From the NCBI RefSeq assembly GCF_026262505.1, contig NC_067206.1, forward strand, positions 28,163,896 to 28,227,895: DNA of 64,000 nt, given 5' to 3'. Shown one piece after another: positions 10,453 through 20,300 of this stretch (its first letter is position 1; each line of letters opens with the position of its first letter). The translations under genes were made by a program, and so were the position numbers. Under the pieces are notes generated by a model. That model searched no databases and was not told the DNA's origin. It was given only the letters and a program-made list of their open reading frames with translations. The DNA comes from Trichomonas vaginalis G3 (taxonomy: Eukaryota > Parabasalia > Trichomonadida > Trichomonadidae).

Positions 10453-12372
10453 ATGAATATGGTGCAAAATCATAAAATACAGAATCCAAATGCTTCTACA
10501 TCAACATTAGATCATATATCTGGGGTCCAATACCATTTTCTAAAGTCCAATAAAAAAAAGGTATCCGTTTACAAAATAATGCGAACTTTTGCTTTCATTC
10601 CTGATCAAGAAACATTAAAGAATGAAACAAAAGGTTCACCTTTTACAAGACCTAGTTGCCAGATTTCTGCAGATGGAAATGCTGTAACCATCGAAGATTC
10701 AACAACTGGTGAAAAATTTGCAATTACAAGAAATTTCGATCAAGTTTTCGATCATTTTCAAGATATACTTATGGAATGTCCAGAAAAAGAAACTAACAGA
10801 TTAATAAGTTTATGCTCATCAAATTCTAAATTCACTCCAGAGCAAATTCTCGAAACATGCATACAATTCGCAAGATATTACATTCCTCCAGAAGGTGAAA
10901 AAGAATTTTTAATTTCATCCGGTTTAGTTTTCGATAAAAACGTTATTGATTACTTCGCTCTTGATAATTCCAAAGTAAAAGAGTTTGAATCGATTCCAAT
11001 ATATCATATTTCAGAAGCTGTTGACTTGATTTCTACAGCTCTTGAAGATAGAAAATCTTTTGAGAATTCATTATTCGTTTTTAGAATAGAATGTCAAGAA
11101 TTCTTCTTCGAATGGGTTATTATCCCAAATGTTGATCAGAAGAACTCAGATTTTGTCTTAGACTTACCATCAAATCAGAAAATAGTATTTTATCTTCGTA
11201 AGATAGCTTCAATCATGCAAAATTCATTTGATCACTTCAGACGAGAATCTTCATGCTTCAGACTAATTGCTGATACATTTGTTGATATAAATACAACATG
11301 GGTTGCTCATCTCAATCCATATGCTAAACTAGCATCCAATGCCGCCATATTTAATGTACTCAACGCCTCTACAGAACCTCTCAAGAACAAATTTACATGC
11401 CAACGCAGCGAACTTTTTGCTCAGCATAAAGAAAACTTTGATCTGAATGACGATGACTCATACGCAGCCGAGAGGGAGTATAAACAACAATTAGAAGACC
11501 TTGGAGCTGAAGAAGTTCAGTTTGATGACGATAATGATTTATCAAATCAGACATCTCCTACAAAACTCTCCGCAAGCAACCAAAACATGAGAGGAAGTTC
11601 CATTGTTGTCCCTTACGGCGAATATACGAACAATGGCGAAGAGGAAGAAGAAGATTCTGAAGAAATGGAAAGAATGCAGCGTCTCAAAGAACTTCGAGAA
11701 AGCCACATGAACAAGAACAAAGACAAGAAGTCACGTGTTCAAAGGAGAGGAGAAGTCAACCACTCTATGGCTGAGTCGTCATCAGTTTACTCAAGGATGA
11801 GCCAACGCTCAAAATTGGCAGCAAAACTTGCCCAAATCAGAGCACGAAATATGAATATCGACGAAGAAGAGGAAGAAGAGGAAGAAGACACAAATTTAGA
11901 AGATGAAAAGGACAATAAGAATAAGAAGAAAGAATTGACCCCTCTTCAATTGCGTCAGAAGAGATTGGAGAAGCAAAGACTCCTGATATTTAGATGTCAA
12001 AAAGCTCTTAACGATGAAAATTCTACAACAGAAAAACTTTCTTCTCTCAATGATGAACTTCAGGCCGAATTAGAACATTGCAGAGAATTTAGATCAACTA
12101 TCAAAGATGAAATTTCAAGAGTTCGAAAAGAACTGCAGCAAAAACAAAAGAAAGCTTCAGAACAGAGAAAAATTGCCGAAAAATACCAACAATTATATTT
12201 GGAAACTCATAATGACAGAATTCAACAAAAGTATCAGAATACTCGCCCTCATTATAAACCTGCAACTGTTGATAAGAATCCAGAGTATGCCAGAACAATC
12301 GCTCTTCTCCAGGCAGAAGTTAAGAAATTGGAGAAAGAAGTTAATGAACTTCAATCACATGTTGGAAATTAA
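10453..12372 (+). CDS. Kinesin-like protein with a degenerate motor domain
   Basis: 639 residues. Residues ~40-320 follow the kinesin motor order: a CQISADGNAVTIEDSTTGEK strand pair then ITRNFDQVFDHF (the usual F.FD.VF); VIDYFALDNSKVKEFESIPI then EAVDLISTALEDRKSF (the VYDLL...V..L..V.V..A.E...LL..G...R segment); NSLFVFRIECQ (switch I/SSRSH strand position); SDFVLDLPSNQ (position of LNLVDLAGSER); SSCFRLIADTFVDI then WVAHLNPYA (position of S.LTRLL.DSL...T.MI...SP). No GxxxxGKT P-loop, SSRSH or DLAGSE is visible, so ATP binding is unlikely. Residues ~330-470 are acidic with two Glu runs, and ~470-635 form a coiled coil. Probable role: a non-motile microtubule-associated or dimerising partner. 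The kinesin call is by pattern. Confidence 0.55.
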   Translation: MNMVQNHKIQNPNASTSTLDHISGVQYHFLKSNKKKVSVYKIMRTFAFIPDQETLKNETKGSPFTRPSCQISADGNAVTIEDSTTGEKFAITRNFDQVFDHFQDILMECPEKETNRLISLCSSNSKFTPEQILETCIQFARYYIPPEGEKEFLISSGLVFDKNVIDYFALDNSKVKEFESIPIYHISEAVDLISTALEDRKSFENSLFVFRIECQEFFFEWVIIPNVDQKNSDFVLDLPSNQKIVFYLRKIASIMQNSFDHFRRESSCFRLIADTFVDINTTWVAHLNPYAKLASNAAIFNVLNASTEPLKNKFTCQRSELFAQHKENFDLNDDDSYAAEREYKQQLEDLGAEEVQFDDDNDLSNQTSPTKLSASNQNMRGSSIVVPYGEYTNNGEEEEEDSEEMERMQRLKELRESHMNKNKDKKSRVQRRGEVNHSMAESSSVYSRMSQRSKLAAKLAQIRARNMNIDEEEEEEEEDTNLEDEKDNKNKKKELTPLQLRQKRLEKQRLLIFRCQKALNDENSTTEKLSSLNDELQAELEHCREFRSTIKDEISRVRKELQQKQKKASEQRKIAEKYQQLYLETHNDRIQQKYQNTRPHYKPATVDKNPEYARTIALLQAEVKKLEKEVNELQSHVGN

Positions 12373-13220
12373 ATCTTAAATTTATCTTGATATTTTTTAT
12401 TTATTAATTGGCGCACTTACCGCTTTTTGACATGCTGTCAAATTATCAACAAATCTTTATTTTAATAACAAAAAAGTATAGCATCCATATGAAATACTAG
12501 TCAAGACTCGGTCCTTAAAGATATAAATATCCAGACTCTGACTTATATTGACTTCAGAGTCTGGAAATACAATCTATTAACCTTTTTCAATTATCATTGA
12601 TGGAGAAAGTTGAGAAAGGAGCCCTTTCTCAAAGTTAGGACTCCTTTCTCAGCTATCTCATAATGGACAGAGAGGTTATATCCAATTTTGAATTGAGATA
12701 TTTTAAGATCTTTCAACTCTCACTGTTTATCACCTTTTTATATTTCATATTCAATATATTTCCTTTAAATAAGCAAATTTCATAATCAAATGCTCTTTGA
12801 AATATTATTATATCAATGAATACATATAAATGTTAAAACTATCAATGTTCATACATATAAATGTATAAGTAGTAAATATATTTTAGTATTTTATCAATCA
12901 CTGTTTCTTATATCTAATATTTCTAACATTATTTAATAAATTTCTTTCAATATTAATTATAAACTTAAATCATTTTAATAACTTCATATAAAACACATGT
13001 GTGATCTCACCCATATATAAACGCTTATATTTATCCAACATTGATAAATATAATTTTTATATACTATGTTTCATCTTGTGCGCATCAATTATGATCTTCC
13101 CTTGGATGAGTTCTGATCACTGCCTAACATTCAACAAAAAATAATTTTTCCTATAACCATTTGTTTAATTTGAAAAAAAAATTGAGACCTTTAGTTTAAA
13201 ATTTTGTCACTTTTGAACTT
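12373..13220. other. Intergenic stretch with two inverted repeats
   Basis: No gene is seen between the kinesin-like gene and the 3' end of the ankyrin gene. At about 12531-12564, CCAGACTCTGA pairs with TCAGAGTCTGG. At about 12612-12652, TGAGAAAGGAG pairs with CTCCTTTCTCA and a further CCCTTTCTCA lies inside the loop. The two adjacent hairpins could be a small MITE or a structured 3' region. The rest is AT-rich without other visible signals. Confidence 0.4.
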
Positions 13221-14951
13221 CTACTCTAAAGATTTTAGATACTTTTTTACATTATCTTTTGCAAGATCCATTGCTGCTTGTCCATTTTTGCTCTTTGCTT
13301 CTTTATCAGCTCCAATAGAGATAAGATATTTAACAACTTCAAGACGACCATTTCTTGATGCCCAAATGAGTGGAGTATCTCCATTTTTGCTCTTTGCTTC
13401 TTTATCAGCTCCAATAGAGATAAGATATTTAACAACTTCAAGACGACCATTTCTTGATGCCCAAATGAGTGGAGTATCTCCATTTTTGCTCTTTGCTTCT
13501 TTATCAGCTCCAATAGAGATAAGATATTTAACAACTTCAAGATGACCATTAGCTGATGCAATAATGAGTGGAGTATATCCATTTTTGCTCTTTGCTTCTT
13601 TATCAGCTCCAACAGAGATAAGATATTTAACAACTTCAAGATGACCGAATATTGAAGCACACATGAGTGGAGTATTTCCATCATTACTCTTTGCTTCTTT
13701 ATCAGCTCCATTAGAGATAAGATATTGAACAACTTCAAGATGACCTTCTTCTGATGCTTTAATGAGTGGAGTCATTCCCCAATTATCCTTTGCTTCTTTA
13801 TCAGCTCCATTAGAGATAAGATATTGAACAACTTCAAGATGACCTTCTTCTGATGCTTTAATGAGTGGAGTCATTCCCCAATTATCCTTTGCTTCTTTAT
13901 CAGCTCCATTAGAGATAAGATATTGAACAACTTCAAGATGACCATTAAAAGATGATAAATGGAGCGGAGTCTGATTATTTTTGTTTTTAACTTCTTTATC
14001 GCAGCCATGCTCAATCAGAGATTTAGCGAGTGCAAGATTTCCTTTTTCACATGATTCCAATAAGATATTATTACGAAATTCATCATCATTTTTATTTAGA
14101 ATGTCTTCACATACTGTTTCAAATAAAGTTTGATCAACTTTTCTTGAAAGATCATCAAGATATTTGAAAATGTTTTGATAATCGCTTGGAATGAAATAAC
14201 GAGTATGATCGTATTTGCTGTTTCTTGATCTAAGTAATGAATCATGAAGAGATTTGATAATATTGAAATAGTTGTTTTCATCACTAATGACAAGATTTTT
14301 ATTGATGACTTGTTCACTGCAAAATTCGAAATGAATGTATTCAACGAGTGGTGAGAAAATTTCACTTTCGTTAATGAGAGAGAATATGAAATTTGCTATC
14401 GAATCCTCATCTTTGATTAATAGTTTATCATTATTAAAAATACTTTGAATGATATCAAATCCGAGTTTCTTCGAAATTGATTTTAGATCATCTTGATCAA
14501 TCTCGTAGAAATGAGAAGAAATGAAATCAACACATTCTGATATTTTACTATCAGAACAAATATCAAAATAAATCTCGAGTAGTTGAACACAGTTATTTTT
14601 GTCGAGAACCTGTGTTTTATATGGATCAATCAGTTCTTGTATTCCGAGTTTATTTCCGATGTAGAAAAGATCTTTCGATATTGTATCATTGCATTCAAAT
14701 TCTGTTTTATTATATTGTAATATCTCTTTCAACACTTCATATGTTTCTTGTGATTCTACTTTCGTTTTGATATCGATCTTTAGTGTATTGTTATCTAAAA
14801 CATAAGTATTGTAAATCATTTGAGAAAATGCAACAGCGAAATATTTATTTATTTGTATTTCAACATTGTTTACAGTTAATATAACTCTTTCATTCATTTT
14901 GAAACCATGAACCCGTTCCAACATATGATTCTTTAGTTGGATTATTACCAT
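13221..14951 (-). CDS. BTB/BACK-like ankyrin-repeat protein, shorter paralogue
   Basis: 576 residues. The N-terminal ~110 residues (RVILTVNNVEIQINKYFAVA, then TLKIDIKTKVESQE) look like a BTB fold, and ~110-310 like a BACK-type helical region. From ~315, about nine 33-residue ankyrin repeats of the form G-x-TPLI-x-AS-x-x-GHLEVV-x-YLIS-x-GADKEAK end at a short cap. The repeats are almost identical in DNA, so neighbouring frames are open too. This architecture is a very large family in Trichomonas. The partners are unknown, and proteins of this shape often act as adaptors. The N-terminal ~310 residues are almost identical to the gene at 23391-25925. An AGCATTTTTTTAA motif lies ~10-20 bases upstream of both ATGs. 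Confidence 0.9.
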   Translation of the reverse strand: MVIIQLKNHMLERVHGFKMNERVILTVNNVEIQINKYFAVAFSQMIYNTYVLDNNTLKIDIKTKVESQETYEVLKEILQYNKTEFECNDTISKDLFYIGNKLGIQELIDPYKTQVLDKNNCVQLLEIYFDICSDSKISECVDFISSHFYEIDQDDLKSISKKLGFDIIQSIFNNDKLLIKDEDSIANFIFSLINESEIFSPLVEYIHFEFCSEQVINKNLVISDENNYFNIIKSLHDSLLRSRNSKYDHTRYFIPSDYQNIFKYLDDLSRKVDQTLFETVCEDILNKNDDEFRNNILLESCEKGNLALAKSLIEHGCDKEVKNKNNQTPLHLSSFNGHLEVVQYLISNGADKEAKDNWGMTPLIKASEEGHLEVVQYLISNGADKEAKDNWGMTPLIKASEEGHLEVVQYLISNGADKEAKSNDGNTPLMCASIFGHLEVVKYLISVGADKEAKSKNGYTPLIIASANGHLEVVKYLISIGADKEAKSKNGDTPLIWASRNGRLEVVKYLISIGADKEAKSKNGDTPLIWASRNGRLEVVKYLISIGADKEAKSKNGQAAMDLAKDNVKKYLKSLE

Positions 14952-15463
14952 ATTTGCTTTAAAAAAATGCTTGAAAATTTAAATCCATATTCTTATTCAA
15001 AAAAATTGTTGGAAAATTTCTGGGTCCCGGACAGGCCAAATAAAACCTATCGTCGTTTCAAAAATAGTGGTCGAGATGGTGTTTTACTAAGACGAAAATG
15101 AAGAATTTAATTGTTAAAATTAACATCACATTCCTTGAATTCCAAAATGATAATTATTCGTTATCATCAAAATTATCGGGATCGATATTTCTCGCTTGAG
15201 CTAAAAAGAGATAATTTGCTCGAAAGCCACCCTTAAGGCTGCATATAAAGCCCATCTGGCTTTAATTCAATATTTTGACAACTGGCGTGAATCGTTATTG
15301 AAAACCAACCTTAAACATCCTAATTGAATGCCATATCATAAGGGCGTAAGGACACCCCTTTAAAAAAATATCTGTTGTTATTAGTACAAATATATGCTTC
15401 AATTTTAACTTGCGCTACTATGATTAAGAATATATATAAACACAAATCATTTTACTTAAATAA
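14952..15463. other. Intergenic stretch with remnants of a transposase-like frame
   Basis: On the plus strand, 15030-15100 reads DRPNKTYRRFKNSGRDGVLL, which looks like the second half of a transposase helix-turn-helix. A short open stretch at ~15208-15327 reads KAAYKAHLALIQYFDNWRES. They are in different phases with stops between them. They may be relics of an old DNA transposon, but neither is long enough to assign a family. A GC-richer patch GGTCCCGGACAGGCC lies at about 15023-15037. Confidence 0.25.
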
Positions 15464-17188
15464 TCAGTTTCTTGCAGCAGGAGGGAACAAATCTGAAATC
15501 AGTTGGTTTCCGTTGATCTTTTCAGAAGCTCCAATAATGAACTCCACTGTCTGGCTGAGTCTTCCGATATTCCTGAGTATTCCAACTTCAGACAATGCTA
15601 CTCCTCCAACGAAGAAAACCAAAACTCTCCTTTTCTCTCCTTCACCAATTTTCGGACATTGCCCAATTTGAGAAACCGGGACAACTTTGTTGTCGTAAGC
15701 CCTCTGCACAGCTGCCCAGTTCCCGCTGACAGCAGCTTGTACAATCCTCACTGAAGGAGGGACAAAACCTTGAAGTGGCTCTTTGACCGGGTCATCTTCT
15801 TCTGGGAAAATTTTGAGCTCTTTCAAAATCGGACCAAATTTGATAGGAAACGGAGAGCTCGAAATGAACTTGAGGTGCTCAAGGGCAATAAGCATCGGCT
15901 GGCATTCTAATCCGAATTCTGAACAGGCTTCTTTTTGAATGTAATTTACGGTTTTCTTTGAAAGGGTTTGTCCAACGATGTTTTCGAGGCAAAGGAGTCT
16001 TAGAGCTGTGCACCAGTCATTCCAGACTGTTACTAAGTTCTCGGCAAAGTCTAAAAGGCTGTCGCCGTTTTTGACTAAGAAGAATTCTTTTGTAATCATT
16101 GTATTATACGATGGATAGAGATCTAAGATCTTCTGGATAGCAGCACTGATGACATTGAGGTGGGATTCGAACTTGGCTTTGAGATCTCCCATTTTCTTCG
16201 CATGGACAAGGTATTCCATTTTTTGTTTCACGGAAGTTTCAGTGTGGAGAGCATCTATCGAGGCTTGCAGCTCATTAACAGTATTGCGGATTGTATCTGT
16301 GGCCTTCTCGAGGTTCAACATGCGAGTTTGTCTGAAAATATCCGAACGATCGGAAAGAGTAAGGGATTTTTCAGGAATAGTGCCATCAGGAGGTACGCAT
16401 ATGCCGTAGTTAATACCAAATGACTCATCAATGAGGCCTTCGACTGTAGTTTGAGACATTAATGGGGTATATAAATCTGCCATTCGATCTATGAGGATAA
16501 GAGTATCGATTTGTGGTGTAGCTGTTCTCAGAGCGTTCGTAGTTTCATTCATTGTGTCCATAACGCGTTGAACTCTAACTGCATTTGAACCAACAGTATA
16601 AACTTCAGGAATTCGTCCGAATACGGTTTGTAGTTTGGCTAGAGCACGACCCGCATTATATATTTCACTGTAATCGTGGTCAACAGCTTGTTGTAGAAAA
16701 GTTCTGTAACCAGGCATCAAAAAGAAGTCATCTTCTACTGGTAAGAAGTCTGCATGGAAGTCAAAGATAGATATTTCGACAGAAGGATTGTTAGGAATAG
16801 AATCTTGAAGGGCGATGAAGCCATTAAGTGAAAATATTTGTTGGCAAACAAGTGTGTAACGTGGAATTAGGAGAACAACTTTCGTATAATTGGGAATATT
16901 CTTAAAACATTCACAAAGATTCTTTAAACTCTTAGGATCTCCAGGTGAAATAAAGAATACTGTCTTTTTGCTTTCTGATCTAGTAACATTTTCCAAAATA
17001 ACTTTCTTTTCGATATATTTTTGCATAAGTTGCGGATTAATCAATGAAAAAACAAAATTTGTCAAATATTTCGGAAAAACTAAATGTCTAGGTTCTGGAA
17101 ATTTCTGAGCGATTTCATCAAATTCTGCATTAGCTTGATCTATAAATAATTTCATGGAAATACCACCTTGTGGTATTGGGGCATCCAT
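15464..17188 (-). CDS. VPS33: Sec1/Munc18-family protein, Vps33 type
   Basis: 574 residues, near the usual ~600 for Vps33. Diagnostic stretches are DTLILIDRMADLYTPLMSQT then EGLIDESFG (family LLLIDR..D..TPL..Q.TYEGLIDE), PNYTKVVLLIPRYTLVCQQI, and a C-terminal VLVFFVGGVALSEVGILRNI (family .VFFLGG.T..EI.ALR.L). Vps33 binds SNAREs and is a subunit of the HOPS and CORVET tethering complexes that act in endosome-to-lysosome fusion. ATG at 17188 gives a start MDAPIPQGGISMKLF. A second ATG twelve codons on is possible. The gene is head-to-head with the helicase gene across 211 bases. Confidence 0.85.
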   Translation of the reverse strand: MDAPIPQGGISMKLFIDQANAEFDEIAQKFPEPRHLVFPKYLTNFVFSLINPQLMQKYIEKKVILENVTRSESKKTVFFISPGDPKSLKNLCECFKNIPNYTKVVLLIPRYTLVCQQIFSLNGFIALQDSIPNNPSVEISIFDFHADFLPVEDDFFLMPGYRTFLQQAVDHDYSEIYNAGRALAKLQTVFGRIPEVYTVGSNAVRVQRVMDTMNETTNALRTATPQIDTLILIDRMADLYTPLMSQTTVEGLIDESFGINYGICVPPDGTIPEKSLTLSDRSDIFRQTRMLNLEKATDTIRNTVNELQASIDALHTETSVKQKMEYLVHAKKMGDLKAKFESHLNVISAAIQKILDLYPSYNTMITKEFFLVKNGDSLLDFAENLVTVWNDWCTALRLLCLENIVGQTLSKKTVNYIQKEACSEFGLECQPMLIALEHLKFISSSPFPIKFGPILKELKIFPEEDDPVKEPLQGFVPPSVRIVQAAVSGNWAAVQRAYDNKVVPVSQIGQCPKIGEGEKRRVLVFFVGGVALSEVGILRNIGRLSQTVEFIIGASEKINGNQLISDLFPPAARN

Positions 17189-17399
17189 TTTTAAATTTTT
17201 TTGATTTGTAAACTAATAAATTTATTTGTCAGTTTACAAATAAGAAAAATTTGTCAGTTTACAAGATTATTTTTTTGTAAACATAAAAAGTGACGATTTA
17301 CAAAATTAGGCACTTTTTTTGGAGTTCCATCAACAAATTTTGTTTTTCCCCCTCTCAAAGTAATATTTTTAAAATTTTGTCACATTTTCAAAATTCATC
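17189..17399. promoter_or_regulatory. Bidirectional promoter region between VPS33 and the ASCC3-like gene
   Basis: The 211 bases separate two divergent start codons. TTTGTCAGTTTACAA occurs twice in direct orientation (17225-17239 and 17250-17264), with shorter TTTGTAAAC matches nearby. On the helicase side, TCACATTTTC at about 17380 lies ~15-20 bases before the ATG and fits the trichomonad initiator type (TCA, pyrimidine, A/T). The repeated motif is a candidate binding site; its factor is unknown. Confidence 0.45.
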
Positions 17400-20300
17400 A
17401 TGTCCGCTCCACCATGGCAAGGGGTGGGCTTTAATTCATGGCTCAGAGGTATAGTTTCAAGTCTTGTACAAGATGCCGTAGACGAATGTACAACCGAGTG
17501 TAAAAGAATTTTATTATCGAATCAAACCAACGACGAGATACAATTCCCTTTACTTGAATTACTCGGTGACAACTCATTCGAAGCTATCGAGCTATTCTTG
17601 ACAAATCGCGATGCTATTCTTAGAGAAGCCGCAGAAGAATCACACAGAGCTGCTTCCCATAGCAGGACACCAGTACCAAGGATGCAAAAGAAAACATCAG
17701 CTGCGCTTGCTTCTCAGAGTAGTTTCGAAACAACAACTGAAATCAACTATTCAAGGTATGATCTTTCAGCAACAACAATTAAAAAGCCAAACATCAAGCG
17801 TAAGAAGATTACAGACTGTCCTAAGTGGGTTCACCAATGTTTCCCTTACACAGACACTTTTAATGATATTCAGTCCCAAGTCTTCGATGTAGGCTTCAAT
17901 ACCAACGAAAACATGCTTGTCTGCGCTCCAACAGGCGCTGGTAAGACAAACGTGGCTCTTTTGACCATTTTACATGAAATACAAAAACATATCGTAATTC
18001 AACCGGGAATTCCACCTCATCTTGATGACTCGGATTTCCTGATCGTATACATTACTCCTATGAAGGCTCTGGCCCTCGAAATTACCGACAAATTCAGATC
18101 TGCCCTCAAACATCTCAAAATCATCGTCCATGAATACACAGGCGATACATCGTTAACATCATTAGAATTAGACAGATCCCATATACTCGTTGCCACTCCA
18201 GAAAAGTGGGATGTCGCTACAAGAAAAGCCGGAGAAAATGCTCCAGCCGCCAGACTGAAACTACTGATTATCGATGAAATCCACTTACTCCAGGATGAAC
18301 GTGGCCCTGTTCTCGAAGCTCTTGTGGCCAGAACTCTTCGCCAAGTCGAACAACAACAATCAATGATCAGAATTGTCGGTCTTTCCGCTACATTACCTAA
18401 CTACACGGATGTCGCAAACTTCCTGCGCGTCAATGACCAAGGAATGTTCTTCTTTGGCCCAGAATACCGACCAGTTCCCCTTGCAATGACAATTGTCGGC
18501 GCAAAAGACACAACAAAGACAAAAACAGTTGAACAATCAGAAGTTCTCAACGAGCTTTTGTCGCAAGGCAAGGAAAAGGACATTGCGCAGATAGATGTGG
18601 TCGCAATTGACTTATTAAGGGAAATTATTGATGATGGACAACAAGTTTTGGTTTTCGTGCACACGAGACAGGAGACATCCAATTTCGCGCAGTTAATAGC
18701 AAGAAATATTAAGATCCAAGTTTCTAAAGACGTATCAAAATTATTAACAAAAAGAAATTGCCAATCACAACTGAGAGATGCATTATCTAAGGGTATTGGC
18801 ATACACCATGCAGGTCTACCACGTCAGGATCGCATTTTCGTTGAACAACTCTTTAGAACAAATTCTATCCAAATTTTAGTATGCACTGCAACATTGGCTT
18901 GGGGTGTAAACCTTCCAGCGCATACAGTTATCATCAAAGGTACACAAGTTTATAACCAAGACCGTGGTGGTTTTGAAGATATCGGTATTTTGGATGTTCA
19001 TCAGATGTTTGGTCGAGCCGGTAGACCACAATTCGACACATCCGGCCATGCCATATTAATTACTCAAGAGAAAATCGTCAGCAAATACCTTTCTTCCCTT
19101 TTCTATTCAGATCCAATCGAATCAAAGTTCCAAAAGCGCCTGGAAGACTTCCTAAACGCCGAGATTGCATTAGGAACAGTCACTTCCAGACGAGATGCTT
19201 TGATTTGGGCAAGATATACCTTCATGTACTGCAGATTACCAGATGATTCAATCACAAACTCCAGATTAGATTCAGCGATTGCCGCTCTTAACGATAACTT
19301 AATGATTCGAACCACATTAGTCACACAATCCTTACAACCTACTCATTTAGGCCAAGTTGCTTCAATTCATTACATTCCTTTCACCGCCGTTCGTCATTTC
19401 AACGACACATTGCACGGTAAAATGGATGAATCACAGCTTCTTGACGCCGTTTTCACATCCGACATCTTTGGTTCACTCATTGTCCGTAAGAACGAGTACG
19501 ACGAAATGGAAGGTTACCAACCAATCATCCCTATCAACTCATCCGTTGAAGAAATTTCTGGTAAGATGAACTATCTTTTGCAGACATACATCTCACGAGA
19601 TCACTTAAAGACTGCTTCATTACAATTAGACCAACAATGGATGGCCGACAACATGAGTCGAATCTTTGATGCTATCTTCGAGCTTTGTATTGAGAAAGGC
19701 TGGTGTTTCATGGCTAACTTCTCATTAGATCTTTGCAAAATGGTGGGAAACCGTATGTGGTGGTGCCGCCAGCGAATTGACCATCCATTACGTCAGTTGA
19801 TGACATTTCCAAAAGACGACCAACTTATCTACAAGATCCAGTTTTTAGGATTAGAACTCGATGATTTGCGGTCAGCCGATTTAGGTGAATTAAAGTCAAT
19901 GTTCCGTAATGAACAAATGGCAATCAACGCACAAGACATTGCACGCAAATTCCCTATTGTCGAAATCGACACTCGTTATCAACCGATTTCCGATCAAATC
20001 ATCAACATCATCATCGAAGCATCATTTCCATTCAAATGGGATCCACATGTTACTCACGACACATTGAGTTTCTGGATCTTCATTGAAGACGGTAACGGAG
20101 AAAAGATGTATCTTGCTCAAGAAGTCCAAATTGATCGACATCTTGCTAATGATGGCTTCAAATTCGAATACCTTGTTCCAGTTTGTGAAAGTCATAAGTA
20201 TTTAGTTACTATGACATCTAGCCGCTTTTTAGGTGTTGGTGATTCACAATCCATTTACATCAAAAACTCAGACCGTGCTACATTCGATAGTTTCGAATCT

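Noticed and set aside
13204-13738. Additional open frames over the ankyrin repeats on both strands (also at 23462-24973)
   Set aside because: The 99-base unit is a multiple of three, so every phase without a stop stays open across all units; only the ankyrin phase has a sensible protein and start.
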